Of a stretch of 64,000 bases of DNA, positions 36,601 through 45,813 are shown one piece after another. The notes under the pieces were generated by a model that did not search any database, was not told the origin of the DNA, and saw only the letters and a list, made by a program, of their open reading frames with translations. Numbering within the stretch: position 1 is the first letter of the stretch; each line of letters begins with the position of its first letter. The position numbers and the translations under genes were made by a program. Source of the stretch: Pseudomonas brassicacearum (lineage in GTDB: Bacteria > Pseudomonadota > Gammaproteobacteria > Pseudomonadales > Pseudomonadaceae); NCBI RefSeq assembly GCF_000585995.1, contig NZ_CP007410.1, forward strand, positions 6,193,001 to 6,257,000. The letters are read 5' to 3'.

Positions 36601-39536
36601 TCCACCGCGCCGTAGAGGTCAAGCAGGGCTTCGCAGAGTTCGTCCACCGGGTGCAGGTCAGCCAGGTGTGCGCCTTCACCGAGGGTGGTCAGCTCATCCA
36701 GCAGCGCACTCAGTTCCTGGCCTTCGCCCGGGTGCTGCTGCCAACGCTGCAACAGGCTCTCGGCGTCCAGCAGGATGTCCATGCCCTGGGCCAGGAAGTT
36801 GTTGATCAGTTGGGGGTCGCGCTTGGTCCGCAGCCCTTTGTTGGGTGCGCTGAGGGCCGCTTGCAGACGTTCGGCCAACAGGGCCTGGGCGCGCTGGATC
36901 AGCTCCTCGGCGCCGGGGATTGGCGCCAGCGGCGCGCTGTGCAACTGACGCAGGCCCAGGCGTAGCAAGCCTCCGGCCTCCAACAGCAGTTCGACCTCAT
37001 CCAGGTCGAGGGCGATCAGGTGTGCCTTGTATTCCCGGGCCAGCTCGTCCAGCGCACCGGCCAGCTCAGCGATCGGCAGCACACCGGCCATGGATGCGCT
37101 GCCCTTGAGGGTGTGCAAGGCCCGCTGCAGTTCGTCGCTGGCCTGTAACGGCAGGTGGTCGGCGGCCTGGTCGAGAAAGCGATTGAGGCTGGTGAGGTGG
37201 CCCTGGGCTTCGTTGTCGAAGATCTTCAGCAGCAGCGGATCGAGAGCCGCCACGTCCTGTACATCTTCGTCTTCTTCCTCGCGCCCCCTGGCAAGCGCAT
37301 GGGCGCGAACGGCCAGGCGGTCGACATCGTCACGCTGGCGCTGGCGATGGGCGGCGAATTCGTTCACCAGGTCGGGTAGCAACTGCACCGTTTCGTCGAT
37401 CAACTGCCGGACCGACGCATCGGGTTCGACGCTGCGTTCCAGCACCCGGTTGAGCAGGTTTTCCACGGCCCAGGCCAGCTCACCCAGCACCAGTGCCCGG
37501 ACCATCCGGCCGCTGCCCTTGAGGGTATGGAAGGCCCGGCGCAGTTCACTCAAGGCCCCCTGGTCGTCAGGGTGAGCCGTCCAGCGCGGCAGGTACTCGC
37601 GCAAGACATCCAGCACTTCGCCGGTTTCCTCGAGGAAGACCTCGCGCAACTCATCGTCCACCGGATGCTCATCCACCGGCGGCGGCAGCAGGCTGCCTGG
37701 GGTGTTCCTGGCGGGTGGATTGACCGCCGAGACCGGACTGGCCAGCACTTGGGCCAGGGACTGCACGGTCTGAGGGTCATCCAGCTCCTGCAAGTCCTGC
37801 ATCAGTTGGGCTTCGTTGGGGCTCAGCACATCGTCAAGCAAGGGCACACGGGCTTCGTCGGGGAAATAACCGAGCGCGGCCAGGCTCCGCTCCACCACAT
37901 CCAGCAAGGGTTCGCCGGGGGTTTCCGGGTCTTCGCTCAAACGCTCCAGGTAGTATTCGAGGCCGGTGATCACGTCGGCCAGGTGGTCAAGTTCTTCCCA
38001 ACCCGGCTGGGCGTGCTCCAGTAACAGATGCTCGCGGATGAAACCGTTGCAGGCCTCCACCAGGCTGGCGGCACGGCTCAGGGGGATCATCGCCAGCGCG
38101 CCACGGACCTGGGTCAGCAGCGCCGGCAAGGCCTGCAGTTGCTCGCTGTTCCAGTCGGCGTCGATGTAGTCGACGATCATGTCCTTGGCCTGTTGCAGGC
38201 AGGTGTGGGCCTCTTTGATGACGATCTGGTGGATCTGGGTCAGGTCGGTGGTGGGCAGGTGGGTGTCTTCGCGGCTCTCGGGCTCGACGGTGCCAACCAT
38301 GCCGGCCAGGGTCGCCTCGACGTAGAGCAAGGCCCCGGCGACGTCCATGAGGGTCGCGTCATCCGGCTCGCACTGCCCCTGGGCGAGGCTCAGCACCACC
38401 GCCAGTTGATCGATGATGACCTTGCGCGGCTGGCCGAAACCGAGCACCGCCAGGGTGTCGGCGATCTGCCGCAGGGGCGCCAGCAGGCTGTCCAGCTCCG
38501 AAGCGTGCTGACGGTCGCTGCGCACGAACAGGTCGAGGCGCTCCTTGACCCGCACCAGCTCTTCGCAGAGCGCGGCGAGTACCGAGCGCATGGCATCGCG
38601 GTCGGGCCCGGCCAGGCGCGCCCGCTCTTCGTCGACCATGGCGCTGTCAGGCAGCGCGTCGTCCAGTGAGTAGCGTTCTTTCATGATCTGCATCTGCCCG
38701 CTGGGTTGTTCGGCCTTGGCAATATAGAACAACAAGCTCTTGAGCAGGTGTGGCGGTGCCGGTTGATTGATGCCGGGCATGCCTTGGTCCAGCAGGCGCT
38801 TGAGCTCCTTGTCGGCTTCCTTGAACAGGCTGCGCAACGCCGGGCTGTTGGCGATGCGCCCCTCGCGCATGCCCTCGACCAACGCCGAAGCCACCTGCCA
38901 CAGGGCATTGAGCGGTGCCCCGGCGCACAAGCCCTCCAGGCGCAGGAAGACTTTGGCCAGGTAACCGAGGTGGGTGGTGTCATCCTGCTCACGCAGCAGG
39001 CCGACCAGGGCCACTTGCAGGGTCTGGCGCAACTTGCGCAAGGTGCTTGGCAGGTCCGCCGGCTCTAGGCGTTTCAAGGCCTCGTCGCTGAGCGGCGCGA
39101 TATCCGGCAGCTCGGGGCTGAACAGGCTGGTCTCCGACAACAGGCTCTCGCCTCGGGCGCTGCGCAAATCGTTGATCAGCGGCAGCACCACCAGCGGCAG
39201 GTCGCGACGGGCGCTTTGGATACGGTCCAGGTAAATCGGCAACTGCCCCAAGGCCTGGCTCAACAGGCTGATGGCTTCGTCGCGATGAGCGATGCGGTTG
39301 TCCTGCAGGGCAGCGCACAGCTGCTCCATCTCCTCGGCCAGCAACGCCGCGCCGTAGAACTCGACCATCTGCAAGCCGCCGTGGACCTGGTGAATGCAAG
39401 CCAGGCATTGCCCGAGGGCATCCGACGCCTGCGGATCGTCCACCAGGCGGTTGAGGGCCAGATGGGCCTGCTTCAGCGTTTCGGCAATCTCGCCCTTGAC
39501 CCATTCCAGGGCCACATAGTCGTGCCGATCACCCAT
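33606..39536 (-). CDS. chpA: Hybrid histidine kinase/response regulator of the Pil-Chp system
   Basis: A 1976-residue CheA-type kinase that controls type IV pilus activity. Phosphotransfer domains with the HTLKG motif are centred on His670, His808, His1113 and His1254; an atypical N-terminal one carries IHQVHGG (His49). A Pro/Ala linker lies near 1340-1370. Then follow dimerisation, an ATPase domain (LRNAVDHGLEPADVR near 1563, DGAGVPLD, GRGVGMDVV), a CheW domain (about 1690-1830) and a C-terminal receiver domain with phospho-acceptor Asp1905. The domain set agrees with P. aeruginosa ChpA, although that protein is longer. The ATG at 39536 was chosen. Confidence 0.95.
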   Translation of the reverse strand: MGDRHDYVALEWVKGEIAETLKQAHLALNRLVDDPQASDALGQCLACIHQVHGGLQMVEFYGAALLAEEMEQLCAALQDNRIAHRDEAISLLSQALGQLPIYLDRIQSARRDLPLVVLPLINDLRSARGESLLSETSLFSPELPDIAPLSDEALKRLEPADLPSTLRKLRQTLQVALVGLLREQDDTTHLGYLAKVFLRLEGLCAGAPLNALWQVASALVEGMREGRIANSPALRSLFKEADKELKRLLDQGMPGINQPAPPHLLKSLLFYIAKAEQPSGQMQIMKERYSLDDALPDSAMVDEERARLAGPDRDAMRSVLAALCEELVRVKERLDLFVRSDRQHASELDSLLAPLRQIADTLAVLGFGQPRKVIIDQLAVVLSLAQGQCEPDDATLMDVAGALLYVEATLAGMVGTVEPESREDTHLPTTDLTQIHQIVIKEAHTCLQQAKDMIVDYIDADWNSEQLQALPALLTQVRGALAMIPLSRAASLVEACNGFIREHLLLEHAQPGWEELDHLADVITGLEYYLERLSEDPETPGEPLLDVVERSLAALGYFPDEARVPLLDDVLSPNEAQLMQDLQELDDPQTVQSLAQVLASPVSAVNPPARNTPGSLLPPPVDEHPVDDELREVFLEETGEVLDVLREYLPRWTAHPDDQGALSELRRAFHTLKGSGRMVRALVLGELAWAVENLLNRVLERSVEPDASVRQLIDETVQLLPDLVNEFAAHRQRQRDDVDRLAVRAHALARGREEEDEDVQDVAALDPLLLKIFDNEAQGHLTSLNRFLDQAADHLPLQASDELQRALHTLKGSASMAGVLPIAELAGALDELAREYKAHLIALDLDEVELLLEAGGLLRLGLRQLHSAPLAPIPGAEELIQRAQALLAERLQAALSAPNKGLRTKRDPQLINNFLAQGMDILLDAESLLQRWQQHPGEGQELSALLDELTTLGEGAHLADLHPVDELCEALLDLYGAVEESSLTVSDRFFQEAQRAHEALIDMLDELAAGQHVQAQPERVQALRNLLETSLDPSATGLIRSDGSRTLSIRELGNATAELERSVPAETSVDDDIASIFLEEAQDILESAAQALQRWLADPENGAPLSSLQRDLHTLKGGAKMAAVRPVSDLAQELENLYEGLVDRRYSHSEELAQLLNSSHERLDLLLGQLQQGQPLGDPVALIDAIRRFRQDKTNTTEANGTAQADAAGHDPELLEIFLEEGFDILDSSGAALLRWQEEPSNRQAVETLLRDLHTLKGGARMVEIVPIGDLAHELENLYEGLAAGLLQPTPALFSLLQSSHDRIAQMLDAVRAGQPCPLADRLIAQIQAVNHPQARETPPAVAAPEPAPAPPAAPTPAPGKTEPAAPSDGADMVKVSAELLDDLVNLAGETSIFRGRIEQQVNDARVALGEMETTIERMRDQLRRLDTETQGRILSRQQVEAERLGYEEFDPLEMDRHSQLQQLSRALFESASDLLDLKETLDRSNHDAENLLQQQGRINTELQEGLMRTRMVPFERMLPRLKRIVRQVAQELGKDVEFVVDNAEGEMDRNVLERMAAPLEHMLRNAVDHGLEPADVRIAAGKPARGRISLDLSREGGDIIFDIRDDGAGVPLDAVRRKAIKRGLLAPDSDMNDRDVLQFILQPGFSTAEKITQISGRGVGMDVVHEEVRQLGGSMVIDSTPGKGVHFRIRLPFTVAVNRALMVQCHDDQYAIPLNTIESIVRVLPAELDGYYQIDPPTYTYAGQRYELCYLGELLKTGARPKLLGQSQPLPVLLMQCNERHIAVQVDATAGTREIVVKSLGPQFSAVQGLSGATILGDGRVVLILDLLAPIRAMPSHAPRRPTTEGEGEHQRPLLVLVVDDSVTVRKVTSRLLERHGMHVLTAKDGVDAMALLAEHAPDLMLLDIEMPRMDGFEVATQVRNDPRLAHLPIIMITSRTGQKHRDRAMAIGVNDYLGKPYQESVLLDSIAHWSKTHA

Positions 39537-39583
39537 AACCACTCCAAATCAAAAGTCGTATGCCAAGGGTAAAAGTCAAACCC

Positions 39584-39679
39584 TGTGGCGAGGGAGCTTG
39601 CTCCCGCTTGAGCGCGCAGCGCTCACAAAATCCCTGGGGGCCGCTGCGCAGCCCAGCGGGAGCAAGCTCCCTCGCCACA
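39584..39679. repeat. REP doublet, GTGGCGAGGGAGCTTGCTCCC family
   Basis: Inverted arms GTGGCGAGGGAGCTTGCTCC and complement with GCGCAGC extensions, like 22292. It occupies the pilJ-chpA gap where pilK lies in P. aeruginosa. Confidence 0.92.
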
Positions 39680-39726
39680 AAAGCTTCCTCGCCACATAAC
39701 CCTTCTCACTATGCATATCCGCCCAG

Positions 39727-41787
39727 TCACACTTTGTCTTCATCCGCCACAGGCCCGGCCGGCAAGGTAAAACCCGACACCGAGCGGCGCAGCTGGCTGG
39801 CCATTTTCGCCAGGTTGCCAATGCTTTCGGCGGTAGCGGTAGAGCCGGATGAGGTCTGTGTGGTGATCTGCTGGATCACGTTCATGGTCAACGAAATCTG
39901 CCCCGCCGAGGTGGTCTGTTGCTGGGCCGCGTTGGAAATGCTCTGGATCAGCGCCGCCAGGGTCTTGGACACGCCTTCGATTTCTTCCAGGGCGACGCCG
40001 GCATCCTGGGCCAGTCGAGCACCGCGCACCACTTCGGAGGTGGTCTGCTCCATGGAAATCACCGCTTCGTTGGTGTCCGCCTGGATCGCCCGCACCAGGG
40101 TCTCGATTTGCCGGGTCGCCGCCGAAGAGCGCTCCGCCAACCGCTGCACTTCATCGGCCACCACCGCGAACCCGCGCCCGGCATCACCGGCCATGGACGC
40201 CTGGATGGCGGCGTTGAGGGCCAGAATGTTGGTCTGGTCGGCGATGTCGTCGATCAGGCTGACAATGTCGCCAATTTCCTGGGACGACTCGCCCAGGCGC
40301 TTGATGCGCTTGGCGGTGTCCTGGATCTGCTCGCGAATGTTGTCCATGCCATGAATGGTGTTGTGCACCACCTCGTTGCCCTTGTTGGCAATTTCCACCG
40401 AACGCTCGGCCACCGCCGAAGACTCGGCGGCATTGGCCGAAACCTGGTCGATGGACTGGGCCATTTCATTGATTGAAGTCGAAGCTTCGCTGATCTGCTG
40501 GGCCTGGTGCTCGGAAGCCTGGGCCAGGTGCATCGCCGTGGCCTGGGTTTCCTGCACGGCGGCGGCGACCTGGCCGGCGGTGAGGTTGATGGTGGCGACC
40601 AGATCGCGCAGTTGATCCACCGAGTAATTGATGGAATCGGCGATGGTGCCGGTGAAGTCTTCGGTCACCGAGGCGGTGACGGTCAAGTCGCCGTCGGCCA
40701 GGTCTTCGATTTCGTCCAGCAAACGCATGATCGCGTTCTGGTTACGCTCGTTCTTTTCCGCCGTTTCCCGCAGTTGGCGGTTGGTTTCGCGAACCATCAC
40801 CAGCCCGATCAGGATGATCGACATCAGCGCCAGCAGGCCCAGCACATAGCCGCCGATGCTGTTGACGGCGCGCCCACCGGCCAGGTTCTCGAAGGCCGTG
40901 GCCAGGTGCGAGGCCTCGTCGAGCAGGGTTTGCGACAGGTTGAAGATGTTGCCGGCCGATTCGCGGACCTTGAACAGCTCCGGGGAGGTTTCGAGGATTT
41001 CGTCCACCGAACCCGAGACAAACTCGAACAGCTCGCTGATTTCGGCCAGGCGTGCCCGGGCGTCGCGGTCCTGGACCTGGGAGATCTTCAAGGCCGGGTC
41101 ACCTTGCAGCATGCCATTGAGCACCTGGCCGAAACGCGCGGCGTCGCGGCCAAAGGTGTCGGCGGCCTGGCTGGCGTTCTCGTCCCCGGCCAGCACGGTG
41201 TTCACCGCGCCGAGAATCCGCTCGGCCAGCAGCGACTGACGCTGGGCCATGGCCACCTGGGCGGCGGGCGCGCCGCGCTGCAGCAAAATCTCGACGACTT
41301 TTTCGTATTCGACCTGCAACTGCGGCACGGTTTCAGCCAGGGTTGCCGCCACCTGATGCAGCGATAACACGGTCTGCTCGCTGGAGAGGATGGCGTCGGT
41401 GTTCTGCAGCAGGCGCTCCCAGTCCAACTGCACGGCGCGCATCTGCGGACGCAGGGTGGCGGGGGCCGGCGGCAGGCCGGTCACCGGGTCGCCCTGCTTC
41501 AGGTAGCCCCAGCGCTGGGCAAAGTCATTGCGCGCATCGCTCAGCAACTTGAACGCCGCAGCCTTGCCGGCGGCCGCTTCGGTGGCGTTCTTGGCGATAC
41601 GCTGGGACAACACCCGCAGTTCACCGGCGTGGCCAATGTACTGCTTGTCGTAGGTGGACTGGGTGTTGAGGTAAGCGAAGTTGGCGAACAGCAGCATGAT
41701 GAAGACAATCAACGCGACGAACAGCACGATGATCTGCGAACGACTGCGCGACGCTTCCAGTGGCTTGCCTGTTTTTGCTTTGATCAT
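39727..41787 (-). CDS. pilJ: Methyl-accepting chemotaxis-like protein PilJ
   Basis: A 686-residue transducer for twitching motility. The first membrane helix is at about 17-38 ([23 protein letters not shown]), followed by a long periplasmic part of about 280 residues and a second helix near 315-340 ([20 protein letters not shown]). Then come a HAMP-like segment and the signalling domain with the hairpin [34 protein letters not shown]. It differs from the usual hairpin consensus (NAAIEAARAGE), as in other PilJ proteins. A GAGG ribosome site supports the start at 41787. Confidence 0.94.
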   Translation of the reverse strand: MIKAKTGKPLEASRSRSQIIVLFVALIVFIMLLFANFAYLNTQSTYDKQYIGHAGELRVLSQRIAKNATEAAAGKAAAFKLLSDARNDFAQRWGYLKQGDPVTGLPPAPATLRPQMRAVQLDWERLLQNTDAILSSEQTVLSLHQVAATLAETVPQLQVEYEKVVEILLQRGAPAAQVAMAQRQSLLAERILGAVNTVLAGDENASQAADTFGRDAARFGQVLNGMLQGDPALKISQVQDRDARARLAEISELFEFVSGSVDEILETSPELFKVRESAGNIFNLSQTLLDEASHLATAFENLAGGRAVNSIGGYVLGLLALMSIILIGLVMVRETNRQLRETAEKNERNQNAIMRLLDEIEDLADGDLTVTASVTEDFTGTIADSINYSVDQLRDLVATINLTAGQVAAAVQETQATAMHLAQASEHQAQQISEASTSINEMAQSIDQVSANAAESSAVAERSVEIANKGNEVVHNTIHGMDNIREQIQDTAKRIKRLGESSQEIGDIVSLIDDIADQTNILALNAAIQASMAGDAGRGFAVVADEVQRLAERSSAATRQIETLVRAIQADTNEAVISMEQTTSEVVRGARLAQDAGVALEEIEGVSKTLAALIQSISNAAQQQTTSAGQISLTMNVIQQITTQTSSGSTATAESIGNLAKMASQLRRSVSGFTLPAGPVADEDKV

Positions 41788-41869
41788 CGGTCCTCGCCTG
41801 TGCTGCCCAATCCAACTCACTGCTTTATTCAGTGGGGCCACTGCATTGCTAACCTGTCAGACCGAGTCG

Positions 41870-41973
41870 CCGCCTTCGCGAGCAAGCCCGCTCCCACATT
41901 GGATTACTGTGAACTCCAACCTTGTGAGCACCACAGATACAATGTGGGAGCGGGCTTGCTCGCGAAGAGGCCA
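41870..41973. repeat. REP doublet, GTGGGAGCG family
   Basis: Both arms are of the GGGCTTGCTC type (units about 41870-41898 and 41942-41973). It separates pilI from pilJ inside the operon, so it would be transcribed. Confidence 0.9.
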
Positions 41974-41996
41974 GCCCGTTCACTCGAGCTTTTTCG

Positions 41997-42536
41997 TCAA
42001 ACAGCCACATCCATGAACCCCGGTGATCGCGTCAACGCAAACGGGCTGAACACCTGCCACTGTCGCTCGCCGCGAAACCGCCCCTTGACGAACGCCGACT
42101 CCGGGCCGCCAAGGGCGTCCACCGGTGTAGGCTCCAGGCTGTCCTGGGCGAAATGTTGCAACCCGAGGACCTCGTCCACCAGCAACCCGGTGAACACCTC
42201 GTCGTGATCCACCACCAGTACCCGGCGCTGTTTGCGCACGGTCGACAGCTCGTGACCGAAGAAACCGCTCAGGTCCATCAACGGCAACAATCGCCCACGC
42301 AGGTTAGCCACGCCACGCACCCATGGCTTGACCCCGGGCAAATGCGTGTAACGCGGCTCATGCAGCACTTCGCTGACTTCCCCCATGGGCGCCACGTACC
42401 AGTGTTCGCCCAGGCGAAAACCGATGCCGCTCCAACCGGCGCGATGGGTCGGCTGGGATGGCAGGTCGGCCCCCAGCAACCGGCAGCGCCGATCGATCTG
42501 CAGCAGCAGCTCGAAGGCGGTCAGGGATGGGCTCAT
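41997..42536 (-). CDS. pilI: CheW-like adaptor PilI
   Basis: A 179-residue CheW domain protein: GIGFRLGEHWYVAPMGEVSEVL, then LPGVKPWVRGVANLRGRLLPLMDL and a C-terminal VDHDEVFTGLLVDEVLGLQHF. All are standard CheW strands. It links PilJ to the ChpA kinase. The gene is 10 bp downstream of pilH. Length matches P. aeruginosa PilI. Confidence 0.94.
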   Translation of the reverse strand: MSPSLTAFELLLQIDRRCRLLGADLPSQPTHRAGWSGIGFRLGEHWYVAPMGEVSEVLHEPRYTHLPGVKPWVRGVANLRGRLLPLMDLSGFFGHELSTVRKQRRVLVVDHDEVFTGLLVDEVLGLQHFAQDSLEPTPVDALGGPESAFVKGRFRGERQWQVFSPFALTRSPGFMDVAV

Positions 42537-42546
42537 GGCCGCGCCA

Positions 42547-42912
42547 TCAACCCGCCAGCACTTTGTTCAGGGTCGCGATCAGGGTTTCTTCGTCCACCGG
42601 TTTGGTCAGGTAGTCCTTCGCGCCTTGGCGCGTGCCCCAGACCTTGTCGGTTTCCTGGTCCTTGGTGGTGATGATGATCACCGGGATGTGGCCGGTGTCC
42701 GGGTCCTTGGTCAACTGGCGCGTGGCCTGGAAACCGTTGAGGCCGGGCATGACGATGTCCATCAACACGGCATCGGGTCGTTCCTGGCGGGCCAGGGCCA
42801 CACCGTCGGCGCCGTTTTCAGCCTTCAGGACCTCGTGGCCGTGCTTTTCCAGCATGCCGGTCAGTTTGTACATTTCGGTCGGCGAATCATCGACGATCAG
42901 GATACGTGCCAT
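42547..42912 (-). CDS. pilH: Response regulator PilH
   Basis: A 121-residue single receiver domain with acid pocket Asp8/Asp9, phospho-acceptor Asp52 in VLMDIVMPG, and the Thr and Lys of IITTKD and LTKPVD. PilH modulates pilus retraction/extension and cAMP levels under ChpA control. A short start at 42912 (MARILIVDD) fits the family. It lies between pilG and pilI. Confidence 0.95.
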   Translation of the reverse strand: MARILIVDDSPTEMYKLTGMLEKHGHEVLKAENGADGVALARQERPDAVLMDIVMPGLNGFQATRQLTKDPDTGHIPVIIITTKDQETDKVWGTRQGAKDYLTKPVDEETLIATLNKVLAG

Positions 42913-42961
42913 GGTGTTCCCCATTTTTTTTGTTGACCCCAGGCCCGTTGGCCGAGCGTCA

Positions 42962-43390
42962 TTAATGTGCCTGGTGCGGCTGGACAGCGGCAAAGCCCGG
43001 GACATGGGCCTGTATCGCACCCAGCAGTTCTTCCTTGCTGAACGGCTTGGTCAAAAACTGATCGGAGCCGACGATGCGCCCCTTGGCCTTGTCGAACAGC
43101 CCGTCCCGGGACGACAGCATGATCACCGGTGTCGCCTTGAACGCGCTGTTGTTCTTGATCAGGGCGCAGGTCTGGTAACCGTCCAGGCGCGGCATCATGA
43201 TGTCGACAAAGATAATGCCCGGATGATGATCGGCAATCTTGGCCAGGGCATCGAAGCCGTCGACGGCCGTGATCACCTCGCACCCCACGTTGCGCAGCAA
43301 GGTTTCGGCGGTGCGGCGGATGGTCTTCGAATCGTCGATGACCATGACCTTCAAGGCGCTGGGTTGCTGCTGCGTAAGATGCTCTGCCAT
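42962..43390 (-). CDS. pilG: Response regulator PilG
   Basis: A 142-residue single receiver domain, with ALKVMVIDDSKTIRRTAETLL, Asp19/Asp20 acid pocket, phospho-acceptor Asp63 in IIFVDIMMP, and LTKPF near the end. PilG acts as an output of ChpA in pilus extension in P. aeruginosa. The start at 43390 gives a slightly longer N-terminus (MAEHLTQQQ) than that homologue. First gene of the operon; divergent from gshB with 224 bp between starts. Confidence 0.95.
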   Translation of the reverse strand: MAEHLTQQQPSALKVMVIDDSKTIRRTAETLLRNVGCEVITAVDGFDALAKIADHHPGIIFVDIMMPRLDGYQTCALIKNNSAFKATPVIMLSSRDGLFDKAKGRIVGSDQFLTKPFSKEELLGAIQAHVPGFAAVQPHQAH

Positions 43391-43614
43391 TGCCACTGCG
43401 GACCGGTTTTTAACGCTTAAGAGTGAACGACAGCGCAAACCCTTGATGTTCAAGGCCCGCACGTCACATGGCAGCCTTTTTAGCACAGTCTCCATCGCCG
43501 ATCTATCGGCCACTCGGCGCGGTGGTTTTTCCTTGACCGCCAATCTTCCGGGCGCCACTCTGACGCCACTTTTTCACGCCATTTGTGCCCATCAAATTTT
43601 CGAGGAACCAAGCC

Positions 43615-44586
43615 ATGAGCGTACGCGTCGGCATTGTCATGGACCCTATCGCCAGCATTTCCTATAAAAAGGATAGCTCGCTGGCCATGCTGCTGGCCGC
43701 TCAAAAGCGCGGCTGGGAACTGTTCTATATGGAGCAGCGCGACCTCTACCAGGCCGAAGGCCAGGCGCGGGCGCGGATGAAGCCCCTGAAAGTCTTCGCC
43801 AACCCCGAGAAATGGTTTGAGCTGGGCGATGAAAGCGATGCACTGCTGAGTGACCTGGACGTGATCCTGATGCGCAAGGATCCGCCGTTCGACATGGAGT
43901 TCGTGTACTCCACCTACCTGCTGGAGCAGGCGGAAAACGCTGGGGTACTGGTGGTCAACAAGCCCCAGAGCCTGCGCGACTGCAACGAAAAACTGTTCGC
44001 CACGCTGTTCCCGCAGTGCACGCCGCCGACCATCGTCAGCCGTCGCCCGGACGTGTTGCGCGAATTCGCCGACCATCACGGCGATGTGATCCTCAAGCCC
44101 CTGGACGGCATGGGCGGCTCCTCGATTTTCCGTCACACCGCTGGTCACCCGAACCTGTCCGTGATCCTGGAAACCCTGACCTTGCACGGCAAGCAGCAGA
44201 TCATGATCCAGGGTTACCTGCCGGCCATCATCGATGGCGACAAGCGCATCCTGATGATCGACGGTGAACCGGTGGATTATTGCCTGGCGCGCATCCCGGC
44301 CGCCGGCGAAACCCGTGGCAACCTGGCGGCCGGCGGTCGTGGCGAAGCCCGTCCGTTGACCGAGAAGGACCGCTGGATCGCGGCCCAGGTCGGCCCGACC
44401 CTGCGCGAGAAAGGCCTGCTGTTCGTGGGCCTGGACGTGATCGGCGAGCACCTGACGGAAATCAACGTCACCAGCCCGACCTGCATCCGCGAGATCGACA
44501 ACGCGTTTGGCACCGACATCGGCGGGATGCTGATGGAGGCGATAGAGAAGCAGCTGCAAGCGATAAGCTTCAAGCGGCAAGTTTGA
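43615..44586 (+). CDS. gshB: Glutathione synthetase
   Basis: A 323-residue ATP-grasp enzyme that joins glycine to gamma-glutamylcysteine. The N-terminus VRVGIVMDPIASISYKKDSS and the ATP-grasp signatures KPLDGMGGSSIFR and ADEN-type INVTSPTCIREID are all present. The start at 43615 follows CGAGGAA. The last residues (QLQAISFKRQV) are encoded inside a dispersed repeat element, making this protein a few residues longer than usual. The neighbourhood is pilG on one side and tonB on the other. Confidence 0.96.
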   Translation: MSVRVGIVMDPIASISYKKDSSLAMLLAAQKRGWELFYMEQRDLYQAEGQARARMKPLKVFANPEKWFELGDESDALLSDLDVILMRKDPPFDMEFVYSTYLLEQAENAGVLVVNKPQSLRDCNEKLFATLFPQCTPPTIVSRRPDVLREFADHHGDVILKPLDGMGGSSIFRHTAGHPNLSVILETLTLHGKQQIMIQGYLPAIIDGDKRILMIDGEPVDYCLARIPAAGETRGNLAAGGRGEARPLTEKDRWIAAQVGPTLREKGLLFVGLDVIGEHLTEINVTSPTCIREIDNAFGTDIGGMLMEAIEKQLQAISFKRQV

Positions 44587-44634
44587 TACGGGCGACGTAC
44601 AGCTTGTCGCTTGCAGCTTGAAGCTTGCAGCTAA
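44548..44634. repeat. Inverted pair of AAGCGGCAAGCT-type repeat elements at the gshB end
   Basis: First copy CAGCTGCAAGCGATAAGC then TTCAAGCGGCAAG (about 44550-44581), second inverted copy CGCTTGCAGCTTGAAGCTTG (about 44608-44634). The first copy overlaps the gshB coding end; together they can form a hairpin between gshB and tonB. Same family as 188-232 and 61146-61185. Confidence 0.75.
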
Positions 44635-44691
44635 AAACCAACATTGCGTTATCATGCCGGGCCTGAAAAACGCGATGTTGGTTTTGCTGCC

Positions 44692-45588
44692 ATGACACTC
44701 CCGTCCGATCTGCCCCAAGAGCTCGCCCATCGTGGCGTGCGCCCGGCCGATCGCCTCGGTTTTACCCTGTTCCTGGCGGCGTTGATCCACCTGGCCTTGC
44801 TGCTGGGCGTCGGGTTTGCCACGGTCGAGCCGAAACAGATCAGCCAGACCCTGGAAATCACCCTGGCCACCTTCAAGAGCGAGACCAAGCCCAAGAAGGC
44901 CGATTTCCTGGCCCAGGACAACCAGCAAGGCAGTGGCACCCTGGAAAAGAAGGCGATTCCCAAGACCACCGAAATCGCACCGTTCCAGGACAATACGGTA
45001 CAGAAAGTCACCCCGCCGCCGGCCGCCAAGCCCGAAGTGCAGGAAACGGCGCCCAAGGCAGCCGTGACCACCGTGGCGCCAAAACCGAAGAAAGCGCCGG
45101 TCAAGGAAGAGGTCAAGCCCGACCCCAAGCCCAAGGCCCCGGCGCCCACTTTCGACAGTTCCCAGCTGTCCAGCGACATCGCCAGCCTGGAAGCCGAACT
45201 GGCCCAGGAGCAACAGCTGTATGCCAAACGCCCGCGCATCCACCGTCTGAGCGCCGCCTCGACCATGCGCGACAAGGGCGCCTGGTACAAGGACGAGTGG
45301 CGCAAGAAGGTCGAGCGCATCGGCAACCTCAACTACCCCGACGAAGCCCGGCGCAAACAGATCTACGGCAACCTGCGGCTAATGGTCTCGATCAACCGCG
45401 ACGGCTCGTTGTATGAAGTGCTGGTGCTGGAGTCCTCCGGCCAGCCACTGCTGGACCAGGCCGCCCAGCGGATCGTGCGCCTGGCTGCGCCGTTCGCGCC
45501 GTTTACCGGGGATTTGTCGGACATCGACCGGCTGGAAATCATCCGCACCTGGAAGTTTGCCCGTGGCGATAGGCTTTCGAGCAATTGA
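44692..45588 (+). CDS. TonB family protein (TonB3-like)
   Basis: A 298-residue protein with an N-terminal membrane helix (GFTLFLAALIHLALLLGVGFA, residues about 22-42), then a Pro/Lys-rich periplasmic spacer (KPKKAPVKEEVKPDPKPKAP) and a C-terminal TonB domain with YPDEARRKQIYGNLRLMVSI. TonB couples the proton-motive force to outer-membrane receptors. No exbB/exbD are adjacent. A position between gshB and yqgE beside the pil-chp genes is that of P. aeruginosa tonB3, reported to affect twitching motility, so a role in pili is plausible. Confidence 0.88.
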   Translation: MTLPSDLPQELAHRGVRPADRLGFTLFLAALIHLALLLGVGFATVEPKQISQTLEITLATFKSETKPKKADFLAQDNQQGSGTLEKKAIPKTTEIAPFQDNTVQKVTPPPAAKPEVQETAPKAAVTTVAPKPKKAPVKEEVKPDPKPKAPAPTFDSSQLSSDIASLEAELAQEQQLYAKRPRIHRLSAASTMRDKGAWYKDEWRKKVERIGNLNYPDEARRKQIYGNLRLMVSINRDGSLYEVLVLESSGQPLLDQAAQRIVRLAAPFAPFTGDLSDIDRLEIIRTWKFARGDRLSSN

Positions 45589-45635
45589 TCACGGGTTTGT
45601 GCCGGACATAACCTCGGCGCCCGCCGCAGATCCCT

Positions 45636-45727
45636 TGTGGGAGCGGGCTTGCCCGCGAAGACGGCGGTCCTGCCGCAAGAGATTTATCGGTTGCACGGGC
45701 CCCTTCGCGAGCAAGCCCGCTCCCACA
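45636..45727. repeat. REP doublet, GTGGGAGCG family
   Basis: The left unit is of the GGGCTTGCCC type and the right of the GAGCAAGCCC type, separated by an unusual spacer with GAGATTTATCGG. It lies between tonB3-like and yqgE. Confidence 0.9.
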
Positions 45728-45813
45728 CTTGATCGGTGTCGCCAGCCAGATCGGGGCATTTCCTGCACATCCCCAGCTTGTCAGTTCGCCCCTCGGCCGC
45801 CACACTAGCGCCT

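Noticed and set aside
33540..36965. A very long open frame on the plus strand, opposite chpA
   Set aside because: It lies entirely antisense to the well-supported chpA, chpC frames. Its composition (His/Gln/Arg-rich without domains) is typical of the complement of high-GC coding DNA.
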